From positions 1 through 51,088 of the forward strand of contig JAFUDW010000067.1 of assembly GCA_017464225.1 (NCBI GenBank): DNA of 51,088 bases, read 5' to 3'. This document shows, in pieces, positions 17,698 to 25,742 of the stretch. The position numbers were made by a program, and so were the translations under genes. The notes under the pieces are model-generated. The model saw nothing but the letters and a program-made list of their open reading frames with translations, ran no database searches and had not been told where the DNA came from. This stretch comes from Clostridia bacterium. GTDB lineage: Bacteria > Bacillota_A > Clostridia > Christensenellales > Aristaeellaceae. Position 1 is the stretch's first letter; each line of letters starts with the position of its first letter.

Positions 17698-18015
17698 TCA
17701 TTCCATCAAAAACTGCATGCTGAGCTTGGGCTGGGCTCCGGTTTCGGGATCCATCACCAGCTCCAGCACGTCGTCCATATAGGCGTTCCAGCGATCCACG
17801 ACGGGGCTGCCGGCCTGGGTCTCCTCGGCAAATACGATGCCTTTTTCGCACTCATAATAGCCAAACACGTCGCTGCCATCGCTCCAGATGGAGTAATTTT
17901 TGATCCCGGCGGCCTTGAGCAGCTCCAGCATTTCAGGCCAGATCTCGTCATGACGGCGCTTATACTCCGCCTGCATCCCGGGCTTGATGCGCCCTTTCCA
18001 AGCAAAACGTTCCAT
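17698..18015 (-). CDS. rhaM: L-rhamnose mutarotase
   Basis: A 105-residue protein, the normal RhaM length. It interconverts alpha and beta L-rhamnose so that isomerase can use it. The active-site segment YKRRHDEIWPEMLELL (near residue 18) matches the family, as do NYSIWSDG and VVDRWNAYMDDVL. The ATG at 18015 has AAGGA seven bases upstream; an earlier ATG at 18039 overlaps the CE12 stop codon but lacks a ribosome site. Its presence shows that free rhamnose is a product of this locus. No rhamnose isomerase or kinase gene is in the window. Confidence 0.9.
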   Translation of the reverse strand: MERFAWKGRIKPGMQAEYKRRHDEIWPEMLELLKAAGIKNYSIWSDGSDVFGYYECEKGIVFAEETQAGSPVVDRWNAYMDDVLELVMDPETGAQPKLSMQFLME

Positions 18016-18035
18016 TCTCTTTTCCTTTCTTTCGG

Positions 18036-18695
18036 TCATGCCAAATAAGCGGCACAGGTCGGATAGGCCCTGAGCTCCTCCGCCACAAGGCCCGCCATCA
18101 CCTCGGCCCCGTATGCATTGAAATGCGTTTTATCGTCGTGCCCTTCGGGGAAATCCGGGTTCTCGCCCGGAGCGAGGCGCACGAACAGCTCGGCGGTTTT
18201 CTCCTCGCCCAGCTTCAAATACAGGGCGCGGCTGTCCGCCTTGAGATCGCAGAGCGGGATGCCCTTTTCCGCCGCCAGCTTCCGCACGGCGGCCGGATAT
18301 TCGCCGTGGGTATAAAGCACGCTGTGATCGCCGGTAAAAAACCTGCGGGCCACCGGCGTGATCAGCACGGGCTGAGCGCCGCGATCCAGGGCAAATTTAC
18401 AGTAATACCACAGGTTTTCGGGAAAGGTGGTATCCGGATCGGTATGGCGCTCGGCGTCGTCCTTTTCATCGTTATGGCCAAACTGGATCAGCAGCATATC
18501 ATCTGCTGCAATCTCCTTTTCCACCGGGGCAAACAGCCCCTCATTGCGGAAGCTCAGGCTGCTGCGGCCGCTGAGGGCGCAGTTTTTCACCTGAACGCCG
18601 GGTTTCACATGTTTTTTCAGCGCCCAGCCCCACCCACGGAAGGGCGGCTTATTATCCTCAACGGTGGAATCCCCAATGATAAAAATGGTGGGCAT
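18036..18695 (-). CDS. Rhamnogalacturonan acetylesterase-type SGNH hydrolase (CE12)
   Basis: A 219-residue esterase with the SGNH blocks in order: block I IIGDSTVED (nucleophile Ser10), block II CALSGRSS (Gly), block III FGHNDEKDD (Asn), and block V DKTHFNAYGA with the Asp-x-x-His pair. The length and sequence match the rhamnogalacturonan acetylesterase group (YxaL/RGAE-like). It removes acetyl groups from galacturonate in RG-I oligomers and has no signal peptide, so it works inside the cell. The start is six bases after the PL22 stop with a poor ribosome site, suggesting coupling. Confidence 0.85.
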   Translation of the reverse strand: MPTIFIIGDSTVEDNKPPFRGWGWALKKHVKPGVQVKNCALSGRSSLSFRNEGLFAPVEKEIAADDMLLIQFGHNDEKDDAERHTDPDTTFPENLWYYCKFALDRGAQPVLITPVARRFFTGDHSVLYTHGEYPAAVRKLAAEKGIPLCDLKADSRALYLKLGEEKTAELFVRLAPGENPDFPEGHDDKTHFNAYGAEVMAGLVAEELRAYPTCAAYLA

Positions 18696-18701
18696 TTTGG
18701 T

Positions 18702-19763
18702 TTACCAGTCCTTCATCACTTGTTTCAGATCAATGGTGCAGACCTGCGCGATGCCGTTTTCATTGGGGTTGGAGAACAGGATCATATCGCCCCTGCGGTT
18801 AAAGGAGGGATGCTGGTGATCAGCGCCTGTCTTGCAATGCCCTGTGGTGGCGATCAGCTTGCATTTCTTGGTGGCGCGCTCGATGAGCACCACGCCTTCC
18901 TGGATTTCTGTGCCCAGATAGCTGATACGATCGGCGCACAGCCATTTGTGATCCCGGCTGATGCAGGGATGCAGGAGCTGCGTGCTGGTGGCGGCGATAT
19001 CGAAATGCCGCCCGTCCTTATCGGCGATGATGATATTGCCGGTATGGGTCTCGCCCTTTTCACCGTCCACAAAGCCCGCGGGATCGAGCTTCATGAGGGC
19101 CATTTCGGTGCCGTCGGCGCTCCAGACCTCATGGGTGATCCACTCGCTGGGATGCTCCACATAATAGGGACGCACATAGCGCTCCTTCACGTCAAACATC
19201 CAGGTGCGCTGGAAGGCGTCGCCCTCGGTTTCATGGATGTAGAAGATCAGGTTTTCATCGGTGGGGCAGATTTGGGCGTGGCCCAGGCGATAATCGCTCT
19301 GGTACACCACCTCGGCCTCCTTGCCGGGGTCCATGATCACCAGGGCATAATACTTGTTGGCCAGATGATAGCTGCATGCGATGCGCCCGGTATCCGCCGC
19401 CGTCAGGTGCCCGGTGATCTGGCCGCCCTTGGGAAGATCGCCGATCTTGGTCATTTCATTGGTGTTCAGATCCACGGCGTATACTTCGGTCTCGTTTTTG
19501 CAGGTGTAGCCGATATTCTTTTCCCTGTCGGTGGCGAAGCCGCGGAACCTGTCGTCGGTCACCCGGTCGAGCGCCCCTGTCTCAACGTTGGCCCGGTAGC
19601 ACCCGCCGTCGGTTTTGCCCTCCAGCTGCTGTTTCATAAAGAAGAAATAGCGGTCGTCAGTGGAAAAGTTTTCGCAGGTGAAATACAATTTGGCATTGCG
19701 CTCCGGCCCTTCGGTATAGCGGCGCACCATATATCCGGTGATGGGATCGCGGTACTCAATCAT
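18702..19763 (-). CDS. ogl: Oligogalacturonate lyase (PL22)
   Basis: A 353-residue seven-bladed beta-propeller lyase that converts (unsaturated) digalacturonate into two molecules of 5-keto-4-deoxyuronate in the cytoplasm. Recognisable stretches are TGYMVRRYTEG, YFTCENFSTDDRYFFFMK, TGHLTAADTGRIACSYH, GHAQICPTDENLIFYIHE and, near residue 315, ADHQHPSFN, which carries the Gln/His metal ligands. It is slightly shorter than the enterobacterial enzymes (about 388). AAGGAGG is ten bases before the ATG. Together with GH105 and GH28 it shows that galacturonate-containing fragments are processed. Confidence 0.88.
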   Translation of the reverse strand: MIEYRDPITGYMVRRYTEGPERNAKLYFTCENFSTDDRYFFFMKQQLEGKTDGGCYRANVETGALDRVTDDRFRGFATDREKNIGYTCKNETEVYAVDLNTNEMTKIGDLPKGGQITGHLTAADTGRIACSYHLANKYYALVIMDPGKEAEVVYQSDYRLGHAQICPTDENLIFYIHETEGDAFQRTWMFDVKERYVRPYYVEHPSEWITHEVWSADGTEMALMKLDPAGFVDGEKGETHTGNIIIADKDGRHFDIAATSTQLLHPCISRDHKWLCADRISYLGTEIQEGVVLIERATKKCKLIATTGHCKTGADHQHPSFNRRGDMILFSNPNENGIAQVCTIDLKQVMKDW

Positions 19764-19778
19764 TTTACTTTTGCCTCC

Positions 19779-20579
19779 TTACAGATCAATCTGCTGTCCG
19801 GCGGGCACGCAGACCGCCGGCTGGTCGTTGATAGAAATATAACAATCCCGCGCGTTGGGATTATATACAAAGCTGTTGTCCGCCGCAAACTGCAGGCGTT
19901 TATAATCGTCCAAACAATCCAGAAGCTCGATGTTGGTGCAGTACCAGATATCGTCCTTACCGCCCATCATGCGGCAAAAATCCTCCATCAAGTCCCAGTT
20001 GTCCTTATCGTCAAACTCATAGCTGTGGCCCCATACGTACATCAGATACAGATATTGCTTTTTATGGAGGCCCAGGAATTGCTCGCCCAATTCCATCAGG
20101 CAGTGATTATGATGGCAGGTAGCCTGCCAGCGGTAGGGATCCTCGGGCAGGGCAAAGCCGTCGCTGGAGCCCACTACCCGGGAATAGCGGATGCCAAGGC
20201 CCGGCAGCAGCGCTTCGATCTCCGGGCTCAAAGAGCCGTTGGGATAGCTGAGGCCGCGCACAGGCGCGCCCGTCTGTTTTTCCAGGAAGATGCGGTCGTT
20301 CAGCACTTCCTGGGCCACCTCCGGCAGCGGGCAGCGGGCGATGGTGGGATGGGTCACGGTATGGCAGGCCACCTCATGACCGCGGTAGAGCGTTTTGATT
20401 TCCTCCGGCAGCACCCGATCGCCCCGCTCAAAGAGGCCGCTGTTCAGGTGGAAGGTGCCGCGGATGCCGTACTTGTTGAAGATTTCGATCAGCCGCCTGT
20501 CTTGGGTGCGGCCATCGTCATAGCTCATGGTCAGCGCTTTATGCTTCCCGCCGGGAAAGCAGCAGTACACTCTGTTCAT
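19779..20579 (-). CDS. Polysaccharide deacetylase (NodB/CE4 fold)
   Basis: A 266-residue protein with the CE4 metal-binding motifs: MSYDDGRTQD (Asp21/Asp22), HTVTHP (His73, His77) and the LSYPNGS segment. There is no signal peptide. CE4 enzymes remove N- or O-acetyl groups; in this locus the likely target is acetylated galacturonate on imported oligomers, alongside CE12. The start has GGAGG only four bases before the ATG. The acetyl-sugar substrate is an inference. Confidence 0.8.
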   Translation of the reverse strand: MNRVYCCFPGGKHKALTMSYDDGRTQDRRLIEIFNKYGIRGTFHLNSGLFERGDRVLPEEIKTLYRGHEVACHTVTHPTIARCPLPEVAQEVLNDRIFLEKQTGAPVRGLSYPNGSLSPEIEALLPGLGIRYSRVVGSSDGFALPEDPYRWQATCHHNHCLMELGEQFLGLHKKQYLYLMYVWGHSYEFDDKDNWDLMEDFCRMMGGKDDIWYCTNIELLDCLDDYKRLQFAADNSFVYNPNARDCYISINDQPAVCVPAGQQIDL

Positions 20580-20598
20580 TTTGCCTCCGCAGAAGGAT

Positions 20599-20624
20599 GG
20601 GGCTGCCGCCGAAGCGGCAGCCCC
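20599..20624 (-). terminator. Strong hairpin after SBP gene 2
   Basis: GGGGCTGCCGC (20599-20609) and GCGGCAGCCCC (20614-20624), 11 perfect pairs with a four-base loop. There is no T-run, so it is more likely a stabilising 3' structure than a full terminator. It lies between the SBP and deacetylase genes. Confidence 0.55.
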
Positions 20625-20645
20625 GAATGATTTGGGGTATTCAGA

Positions 20646-22166
20646 TCACTGAGCGTCGTAGGCAGCCTGGTATTCGGCCAGGATGTCGTCGCCGCCCATG
20701 TCATGCCAATCGGCATAAGCAGCCTGCAGGCCCGCCAGGTCGATCTTGCCGGCGATATACTGCACCTGAGCGTCTTCCACGTCGGTGGCCAGCGTGGTGC
20801 CCATCAGGGTGTTGGTCTCGCTGTCCAGGGTCAGGCAGGGGTTGGCGATAACGTACTTGGCGTTCTCGATCAGGTTATTGTTGTACCAGGCGCGCAGCTT
20901 GGTCTGAGCGGTGGGCGGGGTCAGATCGCCGTTCACGTTCATGCCCAGCTGGTTCAGGCTGTGCAGCACATTGTGGGTGTAGTTGTCATACTGGGCGGTA
21001 TCGGTCTCGGAGCCTTCGGGATAGGTGTAGCGCCAGCCATCCTCATGGATCCAATAGGTCTTGCCCTCAACGCCGCAGTTCAGCAGGGTCTGGCCTTCAG
21101 CGCTGTTGCACCAATCCAGGAACTTCAGCACCTGGGGCAGCTTATCCTCGGTAACGGTCTTGGTGATCACGATCTCGCCGGAAGCACCGGTGTTCTGAGG
21201 CCAGATCTGGATATTGCCCTCGTCGTCCTTCAGGGCGGTCAGCAGGGTCACAACCTCTTCACCCTCCGCAGAGGAGAAGCCCAGGTTCTGCTCCAGCCAT
21301 TCCTGATAGCGATAGCCGTTATCCAGGCAGTCCAGACGCATCAGGGCGGTGGGAGGATTGGCGCGCTCAGGATCGTTCCAGTTGCCGGACTCGATGGTCA
21401 TGAAGTTGGGGTCGATGCCGCCGGCGGCATAGAGCTCACGCAGGAAGTCCAGGCCTTCCTGGAACTTGGCATCCTCGAAAGCGGGATAGATCTTGCCTTC
21501 GGCGTCCACGCCGTAGGTGAAGGGAGCGCCGCTCATAACGGTCATAATGCCGATGGTGCCGGCAACATACTTGCACATGTTGATGACATAGGCTTCGCCC
21601 AGACCGGCCATGGCCAGGCACATATCCTTGAACTCCTGCACGGTCTCGGGCACCTTGTCCCAACCGGCTTTGGCGGCGTAATCGTTGCGGTAGTAGATAC
21701 CGGCGCGGGCGTAGGGACGGGCGCGGAAGATGCCGTAGATGCGGCCGTCAACAGCGGTGTTGGCATAGGTGGATTCGGGACCGGCAGCCAGGTTGGGATA
21801 GTTTTCAGCATCCTTGATGTAATCGGTCAGATCCCAGAAAGCGCCGGCGCGGGCGGACTGGATGGTGATGGCGTCGCGGGGGCCCTGCATGACCATGACT
21901 TCGGGCATGTTCTTGGCGTCAGCCAAGGTCAGGGAGGTCATCTCGCCATAGCCGGAGTCGGGCGTCCAGGTGATATTCAGCTTGACGCCGGTGGCCTCAT
22001 AGATGGCCTGCAGGATGGGGTTGCCGTCCTCCAGGGACATCCAGTCGCTGTCAGAATAGAAATCCGGCAGCAGAACGTTCAGGGTCATTTCTTCTTCGGC
22101 GGCGGCAAAGCTGCACACGCTCAGAACCATGACCAGAGCCAGGAACAGGGAAACGAGTTTCTTCAT
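20646..22166 (-). CDS. Extracellular solute-binding protein of oligosaccharide ABC importer 2
   Basis: A 506-residue secreted binding protein for the second LplB/YtcP importer. It has a signal peptide (MKKLVSLFLALVMVLSVCSF, then AAA, with likely cleavage near residue 23). The single Cys at 18 is preceded by L-S-V, which is not a standard lipobox. Mature features include PDFYSDSDWMSLEDGNPILQ, the start of a binding lobe, and FLDWCNSAEGQTLLNCGVEG. The ribosome site AAGGAGG is perfect. The gene is preceded by a 180-base region rich in hairpins and followed by another hairpin. The cargo is probably unsaturated RG-I or galacturonide oligomers, since the operon starts with GH105. Confidence 0.85.
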   Translation of the reverse strand: MKKLVSLFLALVMVLSVCSFAAAEEEMTLNVLLPDFYSDSDWMSLEDGNPILQAIYEATGVKLNITWTPDSGYGEMTSLTLADAKNMPEVMVMQGPRDAITIQSARAGAFWDLTDYIKDAENYPNLAAGPESTYANTAVDGRIYGIFRARPYARAGIYYRNDYAAKAGWDKVPETVQEFKDMCLAMAGLGEAYVINMCKYVAGTIGIMTVMSGAPFTYGVDAEGKIYPAFEDAKFQEGLDFLRELYAAGGIDPNFMTIESGNWNDPERANPPTALMRLDCLDNGYRYQEWLEQNLGFSSAEGEEVVTLLTALKDDEGNIQIWPQNTGASGEIVITKTVTEDKLPQVLKFLDWCNSAEGQTLLNCGVEGKTYWIHEDGWRYTYPEGSETDTAQYDNYTHNVLHSLNQLGMNVNGDLTPPTAQTKLRAWYNNNLIENAKYVIANPCLTLDSETNTLMGTTLATDVEDAQVQYIAGKIDLAGLQAAYADWHDMGGDDILAEYQAAYDAQ

Positions 22167-22189
22167 GGGTAGTTCCTCCTTTTTAATTT

Positions 22190-22357
22190 GTTATCGCTTG
22201 AGCGGCCAAAGCCGCAGATAACCGATCATTTCAACGAATGACTTCAGAAAAGAAAGCAGACTAACGTCATTGCCCGGCCGTGCGGCAAAGCCGCACAAGA
22301 CAATTGACGCAGACGGTAAAAGACGCAATCGCATCTTTTGCCGAAGGCTTTAGCCTT
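22190..22357. repeat. Cluster of four hairpins between ytcP-2 and SBP-2
   Basis: Hairpins at 22190-22222 (GTTATC/GATAAC outside, GCGGC/GCCGC inside), 22266-22308 (inner GTGCGGC-AAA-GCCGCAC), 22314-22343 (13-bp arms with two G-U type mismatches) and 22344-22357 (AAGGC-TTTA-GCCTT, whose loop holds the ytcP stop codon). No gene is visible in the stretch. Its place matches the hairpin cluster at 10654-10865. Confidence 0.6.
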
Positions 22358-23306
22358 TCAACGCGCCAACCATGACGCCCTTGACGAAATACTTCTGCAG
22401 GAAGGGATATACGCACATGATGGGCACTGTGGCCACCACGATCACGGCCATCTTGATGGATTCCTTGGGAGGCTCCACGAAGTTTGGATCCATCAGGCTC
22501 ATATCGCCCGCGGCGGCTTCCGCCGTCACAATGATGTTGCGCAGGATCAGCTGCAGAGGATACATTTTATCATCGGTCAGGTAGATCATGGCGCCAAAGT
22601 AGGCGTTCCAGTGACCCACGGCATAGAACAGGCCGAAGGTGGCAAGCACAGGCAGGCTCAGAGGCAGCACGATCTTCCATAGGATGCCCATATCGTTGCA
22701 GCCGTCCAGCGAAGCCGATTCCTCCAGATCCTGCGGGATGCCCTGGAAGAAGTTTTTGACGATCATCATGTTGTAAGCGCTGATGGCGCCGGGCAGCAGC
22801 AAGGCCCAATAGGTGCCGCGCATGCCCAGCCAGCTGGCCACCACGATGTAGCCCGGGATCATGCCGCCGGAGAAGAACATGGAGATGATCACCATATTCA
22901 GCAGCCCGGTGCGGCCGCGCAGGAATTTTTTGCTCAGCGGGTAAGCCATGGTAACGGTGAAGAACAGGTTGATGGCTGTGCCGCAGACGGTAATAAAGAT
23001 GGAGTTGCCAAAGGCGCGCAGCAGCTTGCTTGACGCGAAGATGTATTTATACGCGTCGGTGGACCAGGTGTTGGGGATCAGGAACATCGGACGGGTCTGC
23101 AATTCCAGCTCTGTGGCGAAGGAATTGAAGATGATGTAAATGATGGGCAGCACGGTGGTGAGCGCTACCAGGCCGATGACAAGGTAGTTGAATATATCAA
23201 ACGCTACGCTGCCGGCCGTTCGATACACGCCCACAGGGCCGGAATGAACGGTAACGGTTTTGCCGTTCAGCTGTACGGAGGTGATTTCTTTCTTTTCTTT
23301 TGCCAT
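22350..23306 (-). CDS. Sugar ABC permease, YtcP/LplC type (importer 2)
   Basis: A 318-residue CUT1-family permease with about six spans. The EAA loop is EESASLDGCNDMGILWKIVLPLS and the end is FLQKYFVKGVMVGALKG, nearly identical to the importer 1 permease end. It has a GGGAGG site and starts 15 bases after lplB-2. The membrane partner is the LplB-type protein upstream; the ATPase must be encoded elsewhere. Confidence 0.88.
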   Translation of the reverse strand: MAKEKKEITSVQLNGKTVTVHSGPVGVYRTAGSVAFDIFNYLVIGLVALTTVLPIIYIIFNSFATELELQTRPMFLIPNTWSTDAYKYIFASSKLLRAFGNSIFITVCGTAINLFFTVTMAYPLSKKFLRGRTGLLNMVIISMFFSGGMIPGYIVVASWLGMRGTYWALLLPGAISAYNMMIVKNFFQGIPQDLEESASLDGCNDMGILWKIVLPLSLPVLATFGLFYAVGHWNAYFGAMIYLTDDKMYPLQLILRNIIVTAEAAAGDMSLMDPNFVEPPKESIKMAVIVVATVPIMCVYPFLQKYFVKGVMVGALKG

Positions 23307-23321
23307 ATGATCCGCCTCCCA

Positions 23322-24278
23322 TCAGTACAAGCCGTCTTCGCCCAAGGCATGGGCGATCTTGTTGGCCGATACCACCATGACCACTGAAACCAGACTCTTC
23401 ATCAAGCCCACGGCGGTGGTATAGGAGTATTGGCCGCCCTTGATACCATTTTGGTATACGAACACGTCCAGCGTCTGGGAAACCGAGCGGTTCAGGGCGT
23501 TGGACATCAGGATCAGATGCTCGTACCCGGTATCCAGCACGCTGCCCATGCGCAGCACCAGCATCAGCACGATGGTGGAACGGATAGCGGGCAGGGTGAT
23601 ATGCCAGAGGCGCTGTGCGCGGTTGGCGCCGTCGATCATGGCAGCCTCATAGAGCTGGGTATCCACGTTGGTCAGCGCCGCCAGGAAGATGATGGTGCCC
23701 CAGCCCGTTTCCTTCCAGATATTCTGGCCCACGATCATCCAGCGGAACACCTTGGGATCGCCCAAATAGTCGATGGAATGCCCTAACATCTGGGTGGTCA
23801 GCTTATAGATGATGCCGTTGGCGCCGAAAATCACGTAAGTGATCGAAACCACGATCACGATGGAGATGAAGTGCGGCACGTACAGAAGCGTTTGGGTGAT
23901 CTTCTTATAATGGATGCTGCGGATCTCGTTGAGCATCAGCGCCAGGATGATGGGCGCGGGGAAGGTGAAAACGATGCTCATAAAGGACAGGATCAGCGTA
24001 TTGGACAGGTAATCCACCCACTTTTTGGTGGAGAAGAAGCGCTGGAACCAATAAAGTCCCTTCCAGCTGCTCTTGAGCGGGCCCAGGAATGGGGAATAAT
24101 CCTCAAAGGCGATGATGACGCCCCACATGGGCAGATACTTGAACACCAAAAAGTAGATCACGCCGGGAATGAGCATGATATACAGCCATTTGTTTTTCAG
24201 GATGTCCTTGCCCAGCTTCGACCAATAGTTTTTGCTTTTTCCGTTCAGCGATCCTTTGCTCGCCGTTTTTGTGCTCAC
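23322..24278 (-). CDS. Sugar ABC permease, LplB type (importer 2)
   Basis: A 318-residue permease, six predicted spans. The first membrane segment is WLYIMLIPGVIYFLVFKYLP; the EAA loop is EAAMIDGANRAQRLWHITLP and the end ALGEDGLY. It begins with GTG (24278-24276) behind an excellent AAGGAGGGG site. It follows GH105 across a 93-base gap that contains a stable hairpin and a perfect 16-base palindrome. Confidence 0.88.
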   Translation of the reverse strand: MSTKTASKGSLNGKSKNYWSKLGKDILKNKWLYIMLIPGVIYFLVFKYLPMWGVIIAFEDYSPFLGPLKSSWKGLYWFQRFFSTKKWVDYLSNTLILSFMSIVFTFPAPIILALMLNEIRSIHYKKITQTLLYVPHFISIVIVVSITYVIFGANGIIYKLTTQMLGHSIDYLGDPKVFRWMIVGQNIWKETGWGTIIFLAALTNVDTQLYEAAMIDGANRAQRLWHITLPAIRSTIVLMLVLRMGSVLDTGYEHLILMSNALNRSVSQTLDVFVYQNGIKGGQYSYTTAVGLMKSLVSVVMVVSANKIAHALGEDGLY

Positions 24279-24313
24279 GCAATCCCCTCCTTAATCAGTA
24301 TTGAAGATCTTCT

Positions 24314-24356
24314 TTCCTCCTTTCCCCTGGGAAAGGAGGAACAGGGGCGCCCCTGT
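24314..24356 (-). promoter_or_regulatory. Hairpin with anti-ribosome-site arm, plus palindrome, before lplB-2
   Basis: TTCCTCCTTTCCC (24314-24326) and GGGAAAGGAGGAA (24329-24341) form 13 pairs; next to it ACAGGGGCGCCCCTGT (24341-24356) is a perfect palindrome. On the transcript a TTCCTCCTTT arm could also pair with the lplB-2 ribosome site AAGGAGGGG. Confidence 0.45.
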
Positions 24357-24371
24357 TCGGCAGCGCGCCTG

Positions 24372-25430
24372 TCAGTCGCCGCACTCCTCCATGAGCTCGG
24401 TAAGCATCAGGAAGGTGAGGCCCTGGCCGTAGGCCGTGGGCGTCACGATGATATCCTTGTAATGCTGCAGATTGTGTCCCAGGCCGGTGCCGCCGGAGAC
24501 GCCCTGCACGGCGCCGGTCTCGTCGATCTGGCCGATCACGGCGTCGGCGCTTAGCTTGCCCATGGCCTGATAGGGCTCCTTGGGCAGCCAGCCCAGGCGC
24601 ACGCCCTTCAAAACGCCGTAGGCAATGGCGGCGGTGGCGCTGGTTTCGCAGTAGGTTTCCTCCACGTCGATCAGCGTGGTATACAATCCGTTGACCCGCT
24701 GGTACTTCCACAGCCCCAGCACCTGGTCGCGCCAGGCGGAATGGATCATGCGCATGGCGGCGTTATCGCGTTTGGTGATATCGTAGAGCTCCACCGCCGC
24801 CGCCGTGAACCAGGCGTTGCCCCGGGCCCAGAAGGCCTCGGCAAAGTTATGTCGCCTGTCGAAGCTCCAGCCGTGGTAGAACAGGCCGTTGACCTTGTTC
24901 TGCAAATAGCGGATATGCATCAGAAACTGGTATTCCGATTCCTCAATGAGTTCGGGACGGTTCAGCACCACGCCGGCCTTGGCCAGGAACAGGCAGACCA
25001 TGAACAACGTATCGCACCAGAGCTGCTGGTAATGCTTGTTCCATACCGTGCAATGCTGCAGCCCCTCGTACTCGGTGCGGGGCATTTCCTTCATCACCCA
25101 GTCGATCCAGCTTTCGATCACCGGCAGATATTCCGCGTTTTTGGTTTCGTCGTACAGGCAGGTGAGGGTCAGCACGGGCGCTACGGTATTCACGTTGCGG
25201 TGGGGCTGCTGCGCCCTGTGCAGCATATCGTCGTACCAGCCCACCAGATAATCCAGGATGGCGCGGTCGCCGCTCTGCAGATAGGTTTTATAGATGCCGT
25301 ACAGCGCTACTCCGGTGGGCCACTCCCAGTTGTTCATGGTCAGATGTCCCCGGGACGGGTCGTTGCCGTCGGCGCGTTTGAGCATGTCCAGCACCTTGTC
25401 GGCCGTTTTACGGTATTCACGGATGTCCAT
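24372..25430 (-). CDS. GH105 unsaturated rhamnogalacturonyl hydrolase
   Basis: A 352-residue (alpha/alpha)6-barrel enzyme like Bacillus YteR. It removes the unsaturated galacturonate left at the non-reducing end by RG or pectate lyases. The catalytic Asp is expected at 140 in QLWCDTLFM, and other family segments are NNWEWPTGVALYGIYKTY, FYHGWSFDRRHNFAEAFWAR and GNAWFTAAAVEL. No signal peptide. First gene of the importer 2 operon, with a consensus promoter. Its presence implies that substrates arrive pre-cut by lyases. Confidence 0.9.
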   Translation of the reverse strand: MDIREYRKTADKVLDMLKRADGNDPSRGHLTMNNWEWPTGVALYGIYKTYLQSGDRAILDYLVGWYDDMLHRAQQPHRNVNTVAPVLTLTCLYDETKNAEYLPVIESWIDWVMKEMPRTEYEGLQHCTVWNKHYQQLWCDTLFMVCLFLAKAGVVLNRPELIEESEYQFLMHIRYLQNKVNGLFYHGWSFDRRHNFAEAFWARGNAWFTAAAVELYDITKRDNAAMRMIHSAWRDQVLGLWKYQRVNGLYTTLIDVEETYCETSATAAIAYGVLKGVRLGWLPKEPYQAMGKLSADAVIGQIDETGAVQGVSGGTGLGHNLQHYKDIIVTPTAYGQGLTFLMLTELMEECGD

Positions 25431-25497
25431 TGGCGGTTATCCCCCTGCATATAAAACTGATGACAGTTGTAAAAACTGGTAGCTATTATCAAATAAT

Positions 25498-25526
25498 ATT
25501 ATATGATTTTGGACAAGTTATGTCAA
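25498..25526 (-). promoter_or_regulatory. Consensus promoter of the GH105 / importer 2 operon
   Basis: TTGACA (25526-25521), exactly 17 bases, TATAAT (25503-25498). The start codon is 67 bases further on. Such a perfect promoter usually needs repression or works together with an RNA control. Confidence 0.85.
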
Positions 25527-25557
25527 TTGCAAATCCGCGAAAGGTTTTCATCTTCTT

Positions 25558-25595
25558 GTGGATTTCAATCCCTGGGTGATAAATTTCAACCATCT
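25558..25595. promoter_or_regulatory. Candidate AraC operator, copy 3, with a second half
   Basis: GATAAATTTCAACCATCT (25578-25595), plus a related GGATTTCAATCCC (25559-25571) with its core 21 bases away. It lies between the divergent promoters of the GH105 operon and the 25743 operon, so one regulator could serve both. Confidence 0.5.
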
Positions 25596-25661
25596 TTTCA
25601 AAAAGTTATGAATTTTTAACAAATACCGTCCCGCAATCAAACCGCATTTGGTTTTTTTCGC

Positions 25662-25690
25662 TTGTATAATTCGGTCAGGCGCTCTATAAT
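25662..25690 (+). promoter_or_regulatory. Promoter of the plus-strand RG-I pair
   Basis: TTGTAT (25662-25667), 17 bases, TATAAT (25685-25690), 52 bases before the GTG at 25743. Another TATAAT at 25665 has no good -35. Confidence 0.6.
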
Positions 25691-25742
25691 GTGCCCAGCC
25701 GCCTCCGCACGGGGCGAACGTCTGAAAGGAAGGAACCCGCCT

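Noticed and set aside
18123..20630. An 835-residue open frame on the plus strand opposite CE12, PL22 and the deacetylase
   Set aside because: It runs antisense across three recognised genes and their intergenic gaps; no family motif is visible.
20646..22166. Lipoprotein call for the importer 2 binding protein from Cys18
   Set aside because: The residues before Cys18 are L-S-V, without the small residue at -1 of a lipobox, and a good signal peptidase I site (AAA) follows.
25665..25670. First TATAAT upstream of the 25743 gene as the promoter
   Set aside because: No acceptable -35 lies 16-18 bases before it; the next TATAAT, at 25685, has TTGTAT at the right distance.
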